Assembly (NCBI RefSeq): GCF_003143515.1
Contig: NZ_CP029343.1
Span: forward strand, 930,001 to 994,000
Reading direction: 5' to 3'
Source of the DNA: Massilia oculi
GTDB taxonomy: Bacteria; Pseudomonadota; Gammaproteobacteria; Burkholderiales; Burkholderiaceae_D
Length of the DNA: 64,000 bases
Part shown: in pieces, positions 1-9,105 of the stretch
Layout of the letters: every line of letters starts with the position of its first letter
Numbering within the stretch: the first letter of the stretch is position 1
Translations under genes and position numbers: made by a program
The notes under the pieces: model-generated
Database searches by the model: none
The model's input: only the letters and a program-made list of their open reading frames with translations
Told to the model about the DNA's origin: nothing

Positions 1-1
1 C

Positions 2-961
2 CAGAGCAAACCGGATCTTGGACGCACCTTGCTGGCGGAGGCCTATGGCGATGACCGGGTCGACATCGCCGTCGGCACGACGTCGTCCGGCTCGGCGCTG
101 GCGATGCTGCCGGTCGCCAAGGAGTACAGCAAAGTCCTGATCATCGAGCCGGCGGTGGCCGACGCCATCACCGGCGACAAGTGGAACAAGTACATCTTCC
201 GCACCGCGCGCAGCTCGATGCAGGATGCATTGGCCGCCGCCAGCACGCTCAAGGGCGGCAGCATCGGCTTCCTGACCCAGGACTACGCCTTCGGGCGCGA
301 CGCGATCAAGGCCGGCAAGGAGGCGCTGGCCGCCACCGGCAGCGCGGCCAAGGTGGTCCACGAAGAATACGCGCCGCTGGCCACGACCGACTTCACCGCC
401 TCCTCGCAGCGGCTGTTCGACGCATTGAAGGACAAGCCGCAGCCGCGCATCCTGCAGATCGTCTGGGCCGGCCCGAACCCGATGAACAAGATCGCCGACC
501 TCAAGCCGGAACGTCATGGCATCGTGCTTTCCCCCGGCGGCAACATCCTGCCGGTGATGAAGACCTGGAAGAACTTCGCCGGCACCGAAGGCACGATCTA
601 CTACTATTACAGCTTCCCGAAGAACAAGATGAACGACTGGTTCGTGGCGGAGCACACCAAACGCTTCAAGGCCCCGCCCGACATGTTCACCGCCGGCGGC
701 ATGGCGGCGGCGGGCGCGGTGGTGGCGGCGCTCTCCAGGGTCCCGGACGGCAATGGCGACAAGATGGTGGCGGCGATGGAGGGCATGAGCTTCGAGACTC
801 CGAAAGGATTGATGACGTTCCGCAAGGAAGACCACCAGGCGATCCAGCCGATGTACCACTTCCGCATCAAGAAGGACCAGAAGAACGAATGGGACTTGCT
901 GGAACTGGTGCGCGAAATCCCGGCCAGCGAGCTGCCGCTGCCGGTGAAGAACAAGCGCTGA
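2..961 (+). CDS. Liv-type ABC transporter substrate-binding protein (5' partial)
   Basis: This is the periplasmic binding component of a branched-chain/hydrophobic amino-acid ABC transporter (type 1 periplasmic binding fold). The frame is open from base 2, so the start and signal peptide lie outside the window; the TTG at 29 is internal. The visible 319 residues show the typical interdomain pattern, with GGSIGFLTQDYAFGRD in the middle and a C-terminal MYHFRIKKD stretch. The stop is followed one base later by the start of the ATPase gene, and two ATPases and two permeases come next, which fixes the role. The ligand cannot be read from sequence; amino acids are the family default, but aromatic compounds or amides are possible. 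Confidence 0.88.
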   Translation, partial: QSKPDLGRTLLAEAYGDDRVDIAVGTTSSGSALAMLPVAKEYSKVLIIEPAVADAITGDKWNKYIFRTARSSMQDALAAASTLKGGSIGFLTQDYAFGRDAIKAGKEALAATGSAAKVVHEEYAPLATTDFTASSQRLFDALKDKPQPRILQIVWAGPNPMNKIADLKPERHGIVLSPGGNILPVMKTWKNFAGTEGTIYYYYSFPKNKMNDWFVAEHTKRFKAPPDMFTAGGMAAAGAVVAALSRVPDGNGDKMVAAMEGMSFETPKGLMTFRKEDHQAIQPMYHFRIKKDQKNEWDLLELVREIPASELPLPVKNKR

Positions 962-962
962 C

Positions 963-1763
963 ATGACGGCGCTCCCCTCTGCTACAGATGCGCGCCGGCC
1001 GGCGCTGTCGACCCGCGACCTGACCGTCCGCTTCGGCGGCCACGTCGCGGTGAACGCGGTGACGGCGGATTTCTACCCCGGCACCCTGACCGTGATCGTC
1101 GGGCCCAACGGCGCCGGCAAGACCACGTATTTCAACCTGGTCTCTGGCCAGCTGGCGGCGACGGGCGGCAAGGTCGCGCTGCACGGCCGCGACGTCACGC
1201 GCGACGGCGCCGCGCGCCGCACCCGCTTGGGGCTGGGCCGCGCCTTCCAGCTGACGAACCTGTTCCCGCACCTGACCGTGGCGGAGAACGTGCGCCTGGC
1301 GGTGCAGAGCCGCGCCGGCATGGGCCTGAACTTCTTCTCGATCTGGTCGAGCCACAAGGAGCTGGTCGCGCGCGCCGAACACTACCTGGAGCGCGTCGCC
1401 TTGATCAGCCGGCGCGACATGTTCGTGGGCGCGCTGTCGCACGGCGACCAGCGCAAGCTCGAAGTGGCGATCCTGCTGGCGCTCGAGCCCTCCGTGATGA
1501 TGTTCGACGAACCCACGGCCGGCATGAGCGTGGACGAGGTGCCCGTGGTGCTCGACCTCATCCGCCAGGTGAAGCACGAACGCGACAAGACCGTGCTGCT
1601 GGTCGAGCACAAGATGGACGTGGTGCGCCAGCTGGCCGACCGCATCGTCGTGCTGCACAACGGCGCGCTGGTGGCGGACGGCGATCCGCGCGAAGTGATG
1701 CAATCGAAGATCGTACAGGAAGCCTATCTTGGAACACCCGAACCCGAACATGCTCACGCCTGA
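963..1763 (+). CDS. Liv-type ABC transporter ATP-binding protein (LivG-like)
   Basis: Cytoplasmic ATPase of the transporter, 266 residues. The Walker A motif GPNGAGKT lies at residues 47-54. The signature is the LivG variant LSHGDQRKLE, followed directly by Walker B MMFDEP and the LivG-typical TAGM. The switch His is in LLVEHKMDVV. The ATG at 963 is one base after the upstream stop, so translation is probably coupled. The 3' end overlaps the start of the second ATPase. Length and motif order are normal for LivG. The pair of different ATPases (this one and the LivF type) is the standard arrangement for this family. Confidence 0.93.
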   Translation: MTALPSATDARRPALSTRDLTVRFGGHVAVNAVTADFYPGTLTVIVGPNGAGKTTYFNLVSGQLAATGGKVALHGRDVTRDGAARRTRLGLGRAFQLTNLFPHLTVAENVRLAVQSRAGMGLNFFSIWSSHKELVARAEHYLERVALISRRDMFVGALSHGDQRKLEVAILLALEPSVMMFDEPTAGMSVDEVPVVLDLIRQVKHERDKTVLLVEHKMDVVRQLADRIVVLHNGALVADGDPREVMQSKIVQEAYLGTPEPEHAHA

Positions 1764-2508
1764 TCCGGCCCACCAGACGGAACGTGATGCGCCGCTGCTG
1801 CGGCTGGCGGGCGTGCACACCCACATCGGCCAGTACCACATCCTGCAAGGCGTCGACCTGGCCGTGCGGCGCGGCGAACTGGCCGTCCTGCTGGGCCGCA
1901 ACGGCGCCGGCAAGACCACCACCCTGCGCACCATCATGGGCTGTTGGCGTGCCAGCGCCGGCAGCATCCACTTCGACGGCCGCGACATCACGACAATGGC
2001 CACGCCCGACATCGCCCGCGCCGGCATCGCCTACGTGCCCGAGAACATGGCGGTATTCTCGGAACTGACCGTGCGCGAAAACATGGTGCTTGCCGCCCGC
2101 AACGGCCCGCTGGACGCGGCCCGCGTGGACTGGATCTGCGGCTTCTTCCCGGCCCTGCGCAAGTTCTGGCACTACCCGGCCGGGAACCTGTCGGGCGGCC
2201 AGAAGCAGATGGTGGCGATCGCGCGCGCCATCGTCGAACCGAAGAAGCTGCTGCTGGTCGACGAGCCGACCAAGGGGCTGGCGCCGAGCATCGTGCAAAG
2301 CCTGGTCCGTGCCTTTCGCGAACTCAAGGAGCGCGAAACGACGATCCTGCTGGTCGAGCAGAACTTCAACTTCGTGCGCTCGCTGGGCGACAGCGTCAGC
2401 GTGATGGACGACGGCCGCGTGGCCCATGCGGGCAAGATGGCGGCGCTGGCCGGCGACGCCGCGCTGCAGCAGCGCCTGCTCGGACTGTCGCTCGACTCCC
2501 ACCAATAG
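1729..2508 (+). CDS. Liv-type ABC transporter ATP-binding protein (LivF-like)
   Basis: Second cytoplasmic ATPase of the transporter. It has Walker A GRNGAGKTT, the canonical signature LSGGQKQMVAIARA, Walker B LLLVDEP followed by TKGLAP (typical of LivF), and the switch region LLVEQNF. The start is either TTG at 1729, which has an AGGA about eight bases upstream, or ATG at 1750 in the same frame; both overlap the end of the preceding gene. I list the TTG because of its ribosome binding site. Product 259 residues (252 from the ATG). It sits between the LivG-like gene and the first permease in one operon. Confidence 0.92.
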   Translation: MEHPNPNMLTPDPAHQTERDAPLLRLAGVHTHIGQYHILQGVDLAVRRGELAVLLGRNGAGKTTTLRTIMGCWRASAGSIHFDGRDITTMATPDIARAGIAYVPENMAVFSELTVRENMVLAARNGPLDAARVDWICGFFPALRKFWHYPAGNLSGGQKQMVAIARAIVEPKKLLLVDEPTKGLAPSIVQSLVRAFRELKERETTILLVEQNFNFVRSLGDSVSVMDDGRVAHAGKMAALAGDAALQQRLLGLSLDSHQ

Positions 2509-2516
2509 GATACGAC

Positions 2517-3563
2517 ATGAGTGCAATCCTCCCCACTTCCAAAACCGATGCGCAGGCCGCTGCTCACGCAGATTCGCCGCTGCCGGCGGCCAGGCGCGAC
2601 ATCGCGCCGCTGCTGCTGGTGCCGGCCCTGATGCTGGCCATGTTGCCGCTGGTCGGCAGCTTCCCCACCTGGCTCACCCTCACCGTCGCCGGCCTGGCGA
2701 TGGGCATGATGATCTTCATCATGGCCAGCGGCCTGACGCTCGTGTTCGGCCTGATGAGCGTGCTGAACTTCGGCCATGGCGCCTTCGTCGCCGTTGGCGC
2801 GTTTTCCGCCACGCTGGTGCTGCTGCCCATGCGCGGCTGGCTCGAGATGGACTCCCTGCTGATCAACCTGGGCGTGCTGGCCCTGGCCGTCACGCTGGCG
2901 ATGGTCGTCACGGGCCTCCTGGGCTGGGCCTTCGAGCGCATCATCGTCAAGCCGGTCTATGGCCAGCACCTCAAGCAGATCCTGATCACGATGGGCGGCA
3001 TGATCGTTGCCGAACAGCTGATCCACGTGATCTGGGGCGCCGAGACGATCGCCCTGCCGCTGCCGACCGCGCTGCGCGGCGCGATCCTGCTGGGCGACGC
3101 GGCGGTGGAGAAGTATCGCCTGGTCGCCGTCGTGGTCGGACTCATGGTGTTCATCGCCATGTTCCTGGTGCTGGGTCGCACCAAGGTCGGCCTGCTGGTG
3201 CGAGCCGGCGTGGAGAACGGCGAGATGGTCGAGGCGCTCGGCTACCGCATCCGGCGCCTGTTCGTGGCGGTGTTCGCGGCCGGATCGAGCCTGGCCGGGC
3301 TGGGCGGCGTGATGTGGGGCCTGTACAAGGAAACGCTCACCGCCGCGATGGGCAGCGAGATCATGGTGATGATCTTCATCGTCATCATCATCGGCGGCCT
3401 GGGTTCGGTGGGCGGCTGCTTCATCGGCGCGCTCCTGATGGCGCTGGTGGCCAACTACGCCGGCTTCCTTGCGCCGAAGATCGCCCTGGTGTCGAGCATC
3501 ATCCTGATGATCTCGGTCCTGTTGTGGCGCCCGGCCGGCCTGTATTCGACGTCGAGGAACTGA
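2517..3563 (+). CDS. Liv-type ABC transporter permease (LivH-like)
   Basis: Inner-membrane permease subunit, 348 residues, many hydrophobic helices. Family hallmarks are GLTLVFGLMSVLNFGHGAF in the N-terminal half and IIIGGLGSVGGCFIGALL near the C-terminus. The frame stays open upstream into the ATPase gene, but the start is ATG 2517, eight bases after the ATPase stop and preceded by TAGGA. The N-terminus has about 30 residues of polar sequence before the first helix, slightly longer than typical. It pairs with the LivM-like permease four bases downstream. Confidence 0.92.
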   Translation: MSAILPTSKTDAQAAAHADSPLPAARRDIAPLLLVPALMLAMLPLVGSFPTWLTLTVAGLAMGMMIFIMASGLTLVFGLMSVLNFGHGAFVAVGAFSATLVLLPMRGWLEMDSLLINLGVLALAVTLAMVVTGLLGWAFERIIVKPVYGQHLKQILITMGGMIVAEQLIHVIWGAETIALPLPTALRGAILLGDAAVEKYRLVAVVVGLMVFIAMFLVLGRTKVGLLVRAGVENGEMVEALGYRIRRLFVAVFAAGSSLAGLGGVMWGLYKETLTAAMGSEIMVMIFIVIIIGGLGSVGGCFIGALLMALVANYAGFLAPKIALVSSIILMISVLLWRPAGLYSTSRN

Positions 3564-3567
3564 AGTC

Positions 3568-4671
3568 ATGTTCAATTTCATGCTGCACCGACTTCTCTCC
3601 GGCGACCTGCCGCGCAGCCGCATCCTCACCGCGCTGCTGCTCGTGATCGTGCTGGGACTGCTGCTCGCGCCTTTCCTGTTCTCCGGCGCGCGCCCGCTCA
3701 ACACGGCGGCCACGATCTGCGTCTACATCGTGCTGGTGGCGTCCTACGACCTGCTGCTGGGATATACCGGCATCGTCTCGTTTGCCCACACCATGTTCTA
3801 CGGCATCGGCGCCTATGGCGTCGGCCTGGCCCTGGCCCGCGTCGACGAACCCACCTGGAGCGTCATGGTGACTGGCCTGGTCCTGGCGCTGCTGCTGGCG
3901 CTGGCCCTGGCGCTGGTGGTCGGCCTGTTCGCGCTGCGCGTGCGCGCCATCTTCTACGCCATGATCACGCTGGCGGTTGCCTCTTCTTTTGCCGTGCTGG
4001 CGTCGCAGCTGTCCGACCTCACCGGCGGCGAGGATGGCGTGACCTTCAGCGTGCCGGAGCTGCTGTCGCCCGGCTACCTGCTGTTCGAGAACGAGGTCTT
4101 CGGCCGCTACGTCGACGGCAAGGTGATCACCTATTACCTGGTGTTCGCCGGCTGCCTGCTGCTGTTTTTGTTCCTGCTGCGGCTGGTGAACTCGCCGTTC
4201 GGCCGCGTGCTGCAGGCGATCCGCGAGAACGAGTTCCGCGCCGAGGCGCTCGGCTACCGCACCATGGTCTACCGCATCTGGGCCAACTGCCTGGCCGCGC
4301 TGGTGGCGGCGCTGGCCGGCGCCCTGATGGCGCTGTGGCTGCGCTACGTGGGGCCCAAGACCTCGCTCGGCTTCGAAGTGATGACCGACATCCTGCTGAT
4401 CGTCGTCATCGGCGGCATGGGCACCATGTATGGCGCGGTGATCGGCGCCACCCTGTTCATCCTTGCCCAGAACTACCTGAAGGAACTGATGGCGCACGGC
4501 GCGGCCGCGCTGGAGGGCGTGCCGCTGCTGGCCGCGGCCCTGCATCCCGACCGCTGGCTGCTGTGGCTGGGCGTGCTGTTCATCCTGTCGATCTACTTCT
4601 TCCCGATCGGGATCGTCGGCAAGCTGCGCGTGCGGGCCTGGCTGGCGCGGCGCCACGCGACCGCCGCCTGA
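3568..4671 (+). CDS. Liv-type ABC transporter permease (LivM-like)
   Basis: Second inner-membrane permease of the transporter, 367 residues. LivM features are DLLLGYTGIVSFAHTMFYGI in an early helix, the cytoplasmic loop AIRENEFRAEALGY that contacts the ATPase, and VIGGMGTMYGAVIGA near the end. The start ATG lies four bases after the preceding stop. It is the last gene of the operon: a strong hairpin follows at 4712-4740 before the next gene. Confidence 0.92.
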   Translation: MFNFMLHRLLSGDLPRSRILTALLLVIVLGLLLAPFLFSGARPLNTAATICVYIVLVASYDLLLGYTGIVSFAHTMFYGIGAYGVGLALARVDEPTWSVMVTGLVLALLLALALALVVGLFALRVRAIFYAMITLAVASSFAVLASQLSDLTGGEDGVTFSVPELLSPGYLLFENEVFGRYVDGKVITYYLVFAGCLLLFLFLLRLVNSPFGRVLQAIRENEFRAEALGYRTMVYRIWANCLAALVAALAGALMALWLRYVGPKTSLGFEVMTDILLIVVIGGMGTMYGAVIGATLFILAQNYLKELMAHGAAALEGVPLLAAALHPDRWLLWLGVLFILSIYFFPIGIVGKLRVRAWLARRHATAA

Positions 4672-4711
4672 CGCCGCCCGCTTTTCTTGCAATCCGTCTC
4701 CCGCCTGTTCC

Positions 4712-4740
4712 GGCGCGCCGCATCCAAGATGCGGCGCGCC
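4712..4740 (+). terminator. Hairpin after the Liv operon
   Basis: A perfect 13-bp stem (4712-4724 with 4728-4740, sequence type GGCGCGCCGCATC) with a CAA loop, 40 bases after the last transporter gene. The following bases are only moderately T-rich, so it may be an intrinsic terminator with a poor U-tract or an RNA-stabilising 3' hairpin. Confidence 0.5.
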
Positions 4741-4781
4741 GCGTATCTTCATGCTGAACGAATGAACGGGCAGCAGACATC

Positions 4782-5903
4782 ATGCAAAGGAAAATCTTGA
4801 TCGTGGGCGGCGGCATCGCCGGCCTGTCGCTGGGCCTTGCCCTCGAACAGCGCGGCATCGCAACCGACGTCGTGGAACGCCTTGCCGCGCCATCGCCGTC
4901 CGGCACCGGACTCTACCTCCCCGGCAACGCCACGCGCGCCATCGCCAGCCTGGGCCTGCTCGACCGGGTACGCGCCAACGCCGTGGCCGTGCGCAGCCAA
5001 AAGATACTGGACCATCGCGGCTGGGAACTGACCGAGACCCGCACCAGCGACGTCTGGGCTCGCTGCGGCCCCTGCCTGTCGCTGCCGCATGCGCGGCTGC
5101 ACGCCATCCTGGGCGCCGCCTTGGGCGAATCCCGGGTGCGCCACGACGTGTCGGTCGAGGCCATCGACCAGTCCGGGGGACGCTGCGAGGTCGTCTTCAC
5201 CGACGGCAGGTCGGCCACTTATGACCTGGTGGTGGGCGCCGACGGCATCCATTCGGGCGTGCGCCGGATCGTGCGGCCCGACGTCAATCCGCAGTATGGC
5301 CGCCAGGTCTGCTGGCGCTTTATTACCCAGAACATCGCCGGCGTGGAGGGCTGGACCGCCATGCTGGGCAACGGCTGCACGCTGCTCGCGATTCCCGTCA
5401 GCGCCACCGGGGTCTATGTGTACGCCGACCTGACCTTGCCGCCGGGGGCGGATCCCGAGCCCTACCGCCACGCCTGCCTGCCGGAACTGTTCCAGAAATT
5501 CGCCGCGCCCGTCTCCCTGCTGCTCGAGCGCGGACACCAGGACGAGGCGGCGGTCCACTTCGGCCGTCTCGGCCAGGTGGTCATGGACGACTGGGCGCAG
5601 GGACGGGTCGTGTTCATCGGCGACGCCGCCCACGCCGCGTCGCCCAATATGGCGCAGGGCGCGGCGCTGGCGATCGAGGACGAGGTGGTGCTGGCCGACG
5701 TCCTCGCCACGGGACAGGATCTCGACCTCGCGCTGGCGTCGTACACGCGGCGGCGGCAGCACCGGATCCGCTGGGTGCAGCGCCAGTGCGCGGCCCGGGA
5801 CAAGATGCGCTGCCTTCCCGCGTTGGCGCGCGCCACCATCTTCGGCCTGTTCGGCGACAAGCTGTACCGGCGCAGCTATACGCCGCTGCTCGCCCCGCTG
5901 TAG
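4782..5903 (+). CDS. FAD-dependent monooxygenase, PHBH/UbiH type
   Basis: Single-component flavoprotein hydroxylase, 373 residues. The N-terminal dinucleotide fold has GGGIAG at residues 9-14. The DG motif is VVGADGIHSGVR, and the GD motif is GRVVFIGDAAHAASPNMAQG, which binds the FAD ribityl chain. These three motifs define the group A aromatic hydroxylases, which use NAD(P)H and O2 to hydroxylate or epoxidise a substrate. The substrate is not evident: neighbours are a transporter operon on one side and unrelated secreted proteins on the other. The gene appears to be monocistronic. Related possibilities are salicylate hydroxylase-like or tetracycline-inactivating-like enzymes; I cannot separate these from sequence alone. 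Confidence 0.85.
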   Translation: MQRKILIVGGGIAGLSLGLALEQRGIATDVVERLAAPSPSGTGLYLPGNATRAIASLGLLDRVRANAVAVRSQKILDHRGWELTETRTSDVWARCGPCLSLPHARLHAILGAALGESRVRHDVSVEAIDQSGGRCEVVFTDGRSATYDLVVGADGIHSGVRRIVRPDVNPQYGRQVCWRFITQNIAGVEGWTAMLGNGCTLLAIPVSATGVYVYADLTLPPGADPEPYRHACLPELFQKFAAPVSLLLERGHQDEAAVHFGRLGQVVMDDWAQGRVVFIGDAAHAASPNMAQGAALAIEDEVVLADVLATGQDLDLALASYTRRRQHRIRWVQRQCAARDKMRCLPALARATIFGLFGDKLYRRSYTPLLAPL

Positions 5904-5904
5904 A

Positions 5905-5950
5905 CCGGGCGCGTCTTCTCCATTGCGCCCGGCGCCCGTGTGGCGCCGGG
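5905..5950 (+). terminator. Two overlapping, mutually exclusive hairpins
   Basis: Immediately after the monooxygenase stop, CCGGGCGC (5905-5912) can pair with GCGCCCGG (5925-5932), and CCCGGCGCC (5928-5936) can pair with GGCGCCGGG (5942-5950). The two stems share bases 5928-5932, so they cannot form together. No T-run follows, so classic intrinsic termination is uncertain. Confidence 0.35.
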
Positions 5951-6192
5951 TCGCCGTCCTTTCCAGCCCCCCACTTTCCCTGTAGCGATGACGTCGCAGC
6001 AAAAACTTGCACGAATACACGCGGTTTCATCGAGTTCCGTCGCCGCGTTTGAGGGACACGATGCGCTCTGCTCGTCACCCTGAATGCATATCAACAACGC
6101 CGAGGTTGCGATTTTTATCATGAATGGACCAATGGCCTCGTCGTCAGCCAGCGCGAGGAATTCCATCCTTCTGGCCAGAGCGCACACACCAC

Positions 6193-6537
6193 ATGAAACG
6201 ACTGACATTCCTGATTGCGACAGCGTCAGCCACCACCGCCGCATCCTCGTCCCGGGCCGCAGGGGCCGAGGCCGGGTTGCTCGATGATGGCTTCGGCAAC
6301 CTGGCCGGCATGCCCGGCTGGAACCACCCCGATCACGGCGTCCCGCCCGGCGCCGGCCTGGCGGCCGAACCAGAAGGACACTTCGTCTTTCGCCAACTGG
6401 GCGACCCCGCCACCCTCGGCCAGGTCGGCCTGGAAACCATGCGCAGGGCCGCTGCCGCGGCCGAACCGGCCGGCCTGCTGGTGCTGGCGAGCAGCCTGGG
6501 CGTGATTGGCCTGATGCAGCGCCGCGCGCGCCATTGA
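6193..6537 (+). CDS. Small exported protein with PEP-CTERM-like tail
   Basis: A predicted 114-residue protein with a short N-terminal signal-like segment (MKRLTFLIATASATTAASS) and a C-terminal tail made of an EPA motif, a hydrophobic helix (GLLVLASSLGVIGLM) and a terminal basic cluster QRRARH. That arrangement matches exosortase-processed PEP-CTERM proteins, although the first Pro of the usual PEP is Ala here. The middle is low in recognisable structure. The start is ATG 6193, chosen because it opens the signal segment; there is no good ribosome binding site, so translation is not certain. It is followed 15 bases later by the broken PA-domain gene. Confidence 0.5.
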   Translation: MKRLTFLIATASATTAASSSRAAGAEAGLLDDGFGNLAGMPGWNHPDHGVPPGAGLAAEPEGHFVFRQLGDPATLGQVGLETMRRAAAAAEPAGLLVLASSLGVIGLMQRRARH

Positions 6538-6552
6538 CATCCGGAGAATCCG

Positions 6553-7172
6553 ATGAGTAAATCACTTTCCTCACTGGCTACAATTTTTGCCACAGCGCTG
6601 ATGGCGCTGTGCGGCTTCGCCGCCGCCGCTCCCCAGGCGCCGGTGGTCGACGGCTTGAACGGCAACGGCCTGGCCCGCTCTGCCCTGAGCGCCGTCAATG
6701 CGCTGGCGGTGCGCGGCAATATCGCCGTGGTCGACCGCCGCAGTTGCGACTACGTGGTCAAGGCACGCATGTGCAGGCCGCCGGCGCCCTCGGCATGATC
6801 GTCGCCGATAACGCGGAGGGCGAAGTGGCCGGCATGCCGGGCCTCGATGCGAGCATCGCGATTCCCTCGGCCCGCATTACGCGCGCCGACGGACGGGCGC
6901 TCAAGCAGGCCCTCCAGAACCGCTCGTCCAAGCGCTCCGGCGTGGTGGCGCGGCTGCAGTCCGATCCGGCGCGGCTGGCCGGCACCGACGGCCGCCGCCG
7001 CATGCTGATGTACACGCCGGGCGTCAACGCGCCAGGCTCCTCGGTCTCGCACTTCACTACCGAGGCCACGCGCAACCTGCTGATGGAGCCGTCGAGCAAC
7101 AGCGACCTGCGCTACGCCGTCATGCCGCCGCGCGATCTGACGCTGCCGCTGCTGCGCGACCTGGGCTGGTAA
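6553..7172 (+). pseudogene. PA-domain secreted protein, frameshifted and lacking the peptidase domain
   Basis: A signal peptide (MSKSLSSLATIFATALMALC) leads into a protease-associated domain: NIAVVDRRSCDYVVKA in the first frame, then HVQAAGALGMIVADN in the next. The frames join at 6762-6768, where one base is missing relative to an intact reading. The C-terminus (SVSHFTTEATRNLLMEPSS and DLTLPLLRDLGW) is the usual end of a family of secreted peptidases with a large N-terminal HEXXH domain. Here the signal peptide runs almost directly into the PA domain, so the catalytic part is absent. It is either a decayed remnant or a short PA-only protein with a sequencing error. An RBS-like GGAG precedes the ATG. 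Confidence 0.72.
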
Positions 7173-7188
7173 GCGACGCCGGTCTGGC

Positions 7189-7226
7189 AAAAAAAAAGAA
7201 AGCCGGCGCCCTCGCGGGTGCCGGCT
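7189..7226 (-). terminator. Intrinsic terminator of ppa
   Basis: On the minus strand, a GC-rich stem (AGCCGGC...GCCGGCT, 7201-7226) is followed by a run of T (A-run at 7189-7200 on the plus strand). It lies 28 bases past the ppa stop. Confidence 0.85.
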
Positions 7227-7253
7227 CGCCTGATGAAGAACGGGCCTGGGCAA

Positions 7254-7793
7254 TTAAGCCTGGGCGCCCTTCTTGTATGCTTCCACGCCATTGACCAGCT
7301 CGGCCTTGGCTTCCTCGATGCCCGCCCAGCCTTCGATCTTGACCCACTTGCCCGGTTCCAGATCCTTGTAGTGCTCGAAGAAGTGCTGGATCTGCTTCAG
7401 GCGCAGCTCTTCCAGGTCGTCCAGCGACTGGATTTTCTTGTACATCGGCAGCACTTTTTCGACCGGCACCGCGATCACCTTGGCGTCGCCGCCGCCGTCG
7501 TCGGTCATTTTCAGCACGCCCAGCGCGCGGCAGCGCACCACCACGCCCGGCGGCAGCGGGAACGGGGTGATGACCAGCACGTCGCATGGGTCGCCGTCGT
7601 CGGCGATGGTCTGCGGCACATAGCCGTAGTTGCACGGATAGTGCATGGCCGTACCCATGAAACGGTCGACGAAGATCGCGCCGCTGTCCTTGTCGACCTC
7701 GTACTTGACCGGATCGGCGTTCATCGGGATTTCGATGATGACGTTGAAGTCGTTCGGCACGTCTTTGCCGGCTGGGACGTTATTCAGGCTCAT
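7254..7793 (-). CDS. ppa: Inorganic pyrophosphatase
   Basis: Soluble family I pyrophosphatase, 179 residues, a normal bacterial length. It hydrolyses PPi to two phosphates and so pulls nucleic-acid and other biosynthetic reactions forward. The signature [11 protein letters not shown] with its metal-binding Asp residues is intact, as are the substrate-binding NADPVKYE segment near the N-terminus and [11 protein letters not shown] downstream. It acts in the cytoplasm as a Mg-dependent oligomer. It has its own terminator and about 90 bases separate it from hemY upstream, so it is probably a single transcription unit. Confidence 0.97.
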   Translation of the reverse strand: MSLNNVPAGKDVPNDFNVIIEIPMNADPVKYEVDKDSGAIFVDRFMGTAMHYPCNYGYVPQTIADDGDPCDVLVITPFPLPPGVVVRCRALGVLKMTDDGGGDAKVIAVPVEKVLPMYKKIQSLDDLEELRLKQIQHFFEHYKDLEPGKWVKIEGWAGIEEAKAELVNGVEAYKKGAQA

Positions 7794-7882
7794 GGATGGT
7801 CCTTGGTTGCTGGAGAGTCAATAATAGGCCGTCATTATAGCGAAACCGACATGGCCTGTGCGGCGGGCCGTGCGTGCGCGCC

Positions 7883-9079
7883 TCAAAGAATGCTGGCCAG
7901 CGCGCACTGCCGGTAATGGCTCGCCGCCTCCTGCTCCTGCCCCAGCGCCTCGTGCATCTGGGCCAGCTTGAGGTGCGCCTCGCGCACCATCGACGCCTCG
8001 AGGGCGTCCGATAGCGCCTGCTCCAGGTAGCGCTGCGCCTTGCCCCACAATTTCTGCTTCAGGCACAGCGAACCGAGGGTCAGCGCCAGCTCGGCGTCCG
8101 TCGGGCGCTCGCGGCGCCAGGTCTCGCAGGCTTCGATCTGGGCCAGCAGTGAGGGAGAGCCGAATGGGCTGGCGGCGTCGCGGTAGGCGCGCACCACGCG
8201 CTCGTCCCAGCCCGCCTTGAGCGACTCTTCGGCGATCGCGCGCGCCTCGTCGTGCAGTCCGCGCGCATTGAAGGCGCTGGCCGCGCGCGCCGCGATATAA
8301 GGCACGGTGCGGTCCTGCGCCGGCACCGTGGCCCAGATGCGGCGCAGCGATTCGGCGTCGTGCCCGTCGCCGCCCAGCAACGCCTCGTAGGACAGCTCGC
8401 GCAGGCGGCTCGACAGGGCCGGATGCAGCGCGCGGCGTTTATCCAGGATGCGCACCAGGCGCAACACCTCTGGCCAGTTGCGCGCCTGCTGGTTGGCCTT
8501 CATCGCCCACTGCAGCGCGTGGATGTGGCGCTGGCCGCTGGCATTGAGTTCGGCCACCGCTTCGAGCGCGGCCTCGGGCTGGTGGTCGTCGACCAGCAAT
8601 TCGGTGACCGTCATCAGGCGCGCTGTCTTGAGGGTGTTGTCGTGGGCGATCCCGGCCAGCCAGGCGTCGCGTCGCGCCGGCTCGCGCATGCGGTGCGCGG
8701 CGCGCGCGCCGATCAGGGCCGCCAGGCCCGCGTTCTCGGGCAGCTCGGCGGCGCGCATCGCGGCTTTTTCGGCATGGCCGAAGCGGCCCTCGAACAGGGC
8801 CTTGAGCGCGTCGCGCATGCCCTTGTTGCCTTCGCGCTCGGCGCGGCGCTGGCGATAGGCGGCCACGCGCTGCGGCATCTTGAGGGTGGCGTTGATGGCG
8901 CGCACCAGGCCGTACAGCGCCAGGAAGGACGCCACCAGCAGCACCACGAACAGGTTGAGCGACATGTCGATCCGGTGCGGCGGGTAGAACAGCACCACAT
9001 TGCCCGGATTGAAGCGCGCCGTCACGGCGATGCCGATGGCGGCGGCCATCAGCGCGACTAACCAGAGGAGTAAACGCAT
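7883..9079 (-). CDS. hemY: HemY, TPR-containing tetrapyrrole-pathway membrane protein
   Basis: Inner-membrane protein of 398 residues with two N-terminal hydrophobic segments (residues about 1-23 and 39-62) and a long C-terminal helical domain with tetratricopeptide-like repeats. It is the proteobacterial HemY family, encoded with the early haem genes; its exact biochemical job is unresolved, and it is not the Gram-positive protoporphyrinogen oxidase that shares the name. It is the last gene of hemC-hemD-hemX-hemY, starting 26 bases after the hemX stop. Confidence 0.92.
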   Translation of the reverse strand: MRLLLWLVALMAAAIGIAVTARFNPGNVVLFYPPHRIDMSLNLFVVLLVASFLALYGLVRAINATLKMPQRVAAYRQRRAEREGNKGMRDALKALFEGRFGHAEKAAMRAAELPENAGLAALIGARAAHRMREPARRDAWLAGIAHDNTLKTARLMTVTELLVDDHQPEAALEAVAELNASGQRHIHALQWAMKANQQARNWPEVLRLVRILDKRRALHPALSSRLRELSYEALLGGDGHDAESLRRIWATVPAQDRTVPYIAARAASAFNARGLHDEARAIAEESLKAGWDERVVRAYRDAASPFGSPSLLAQIEACETWRRERPTDAELALTLGSLCLKQKLWGKAQRYLEQALSDALEASMVREAHLKLAQMHEALGQEQEAASHYRQCALASIL

Positions 9080-9105
9080 TATTATCGCTTCGCTTTGTGC
9101 ATGAC

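Noticed and set aside
29..961. TTG at 29 as the true start of the substrate-binding protein
   Set aside because: The frame is open to the window edge and the protein from there lacks a signal peptide, which all members of this family have.
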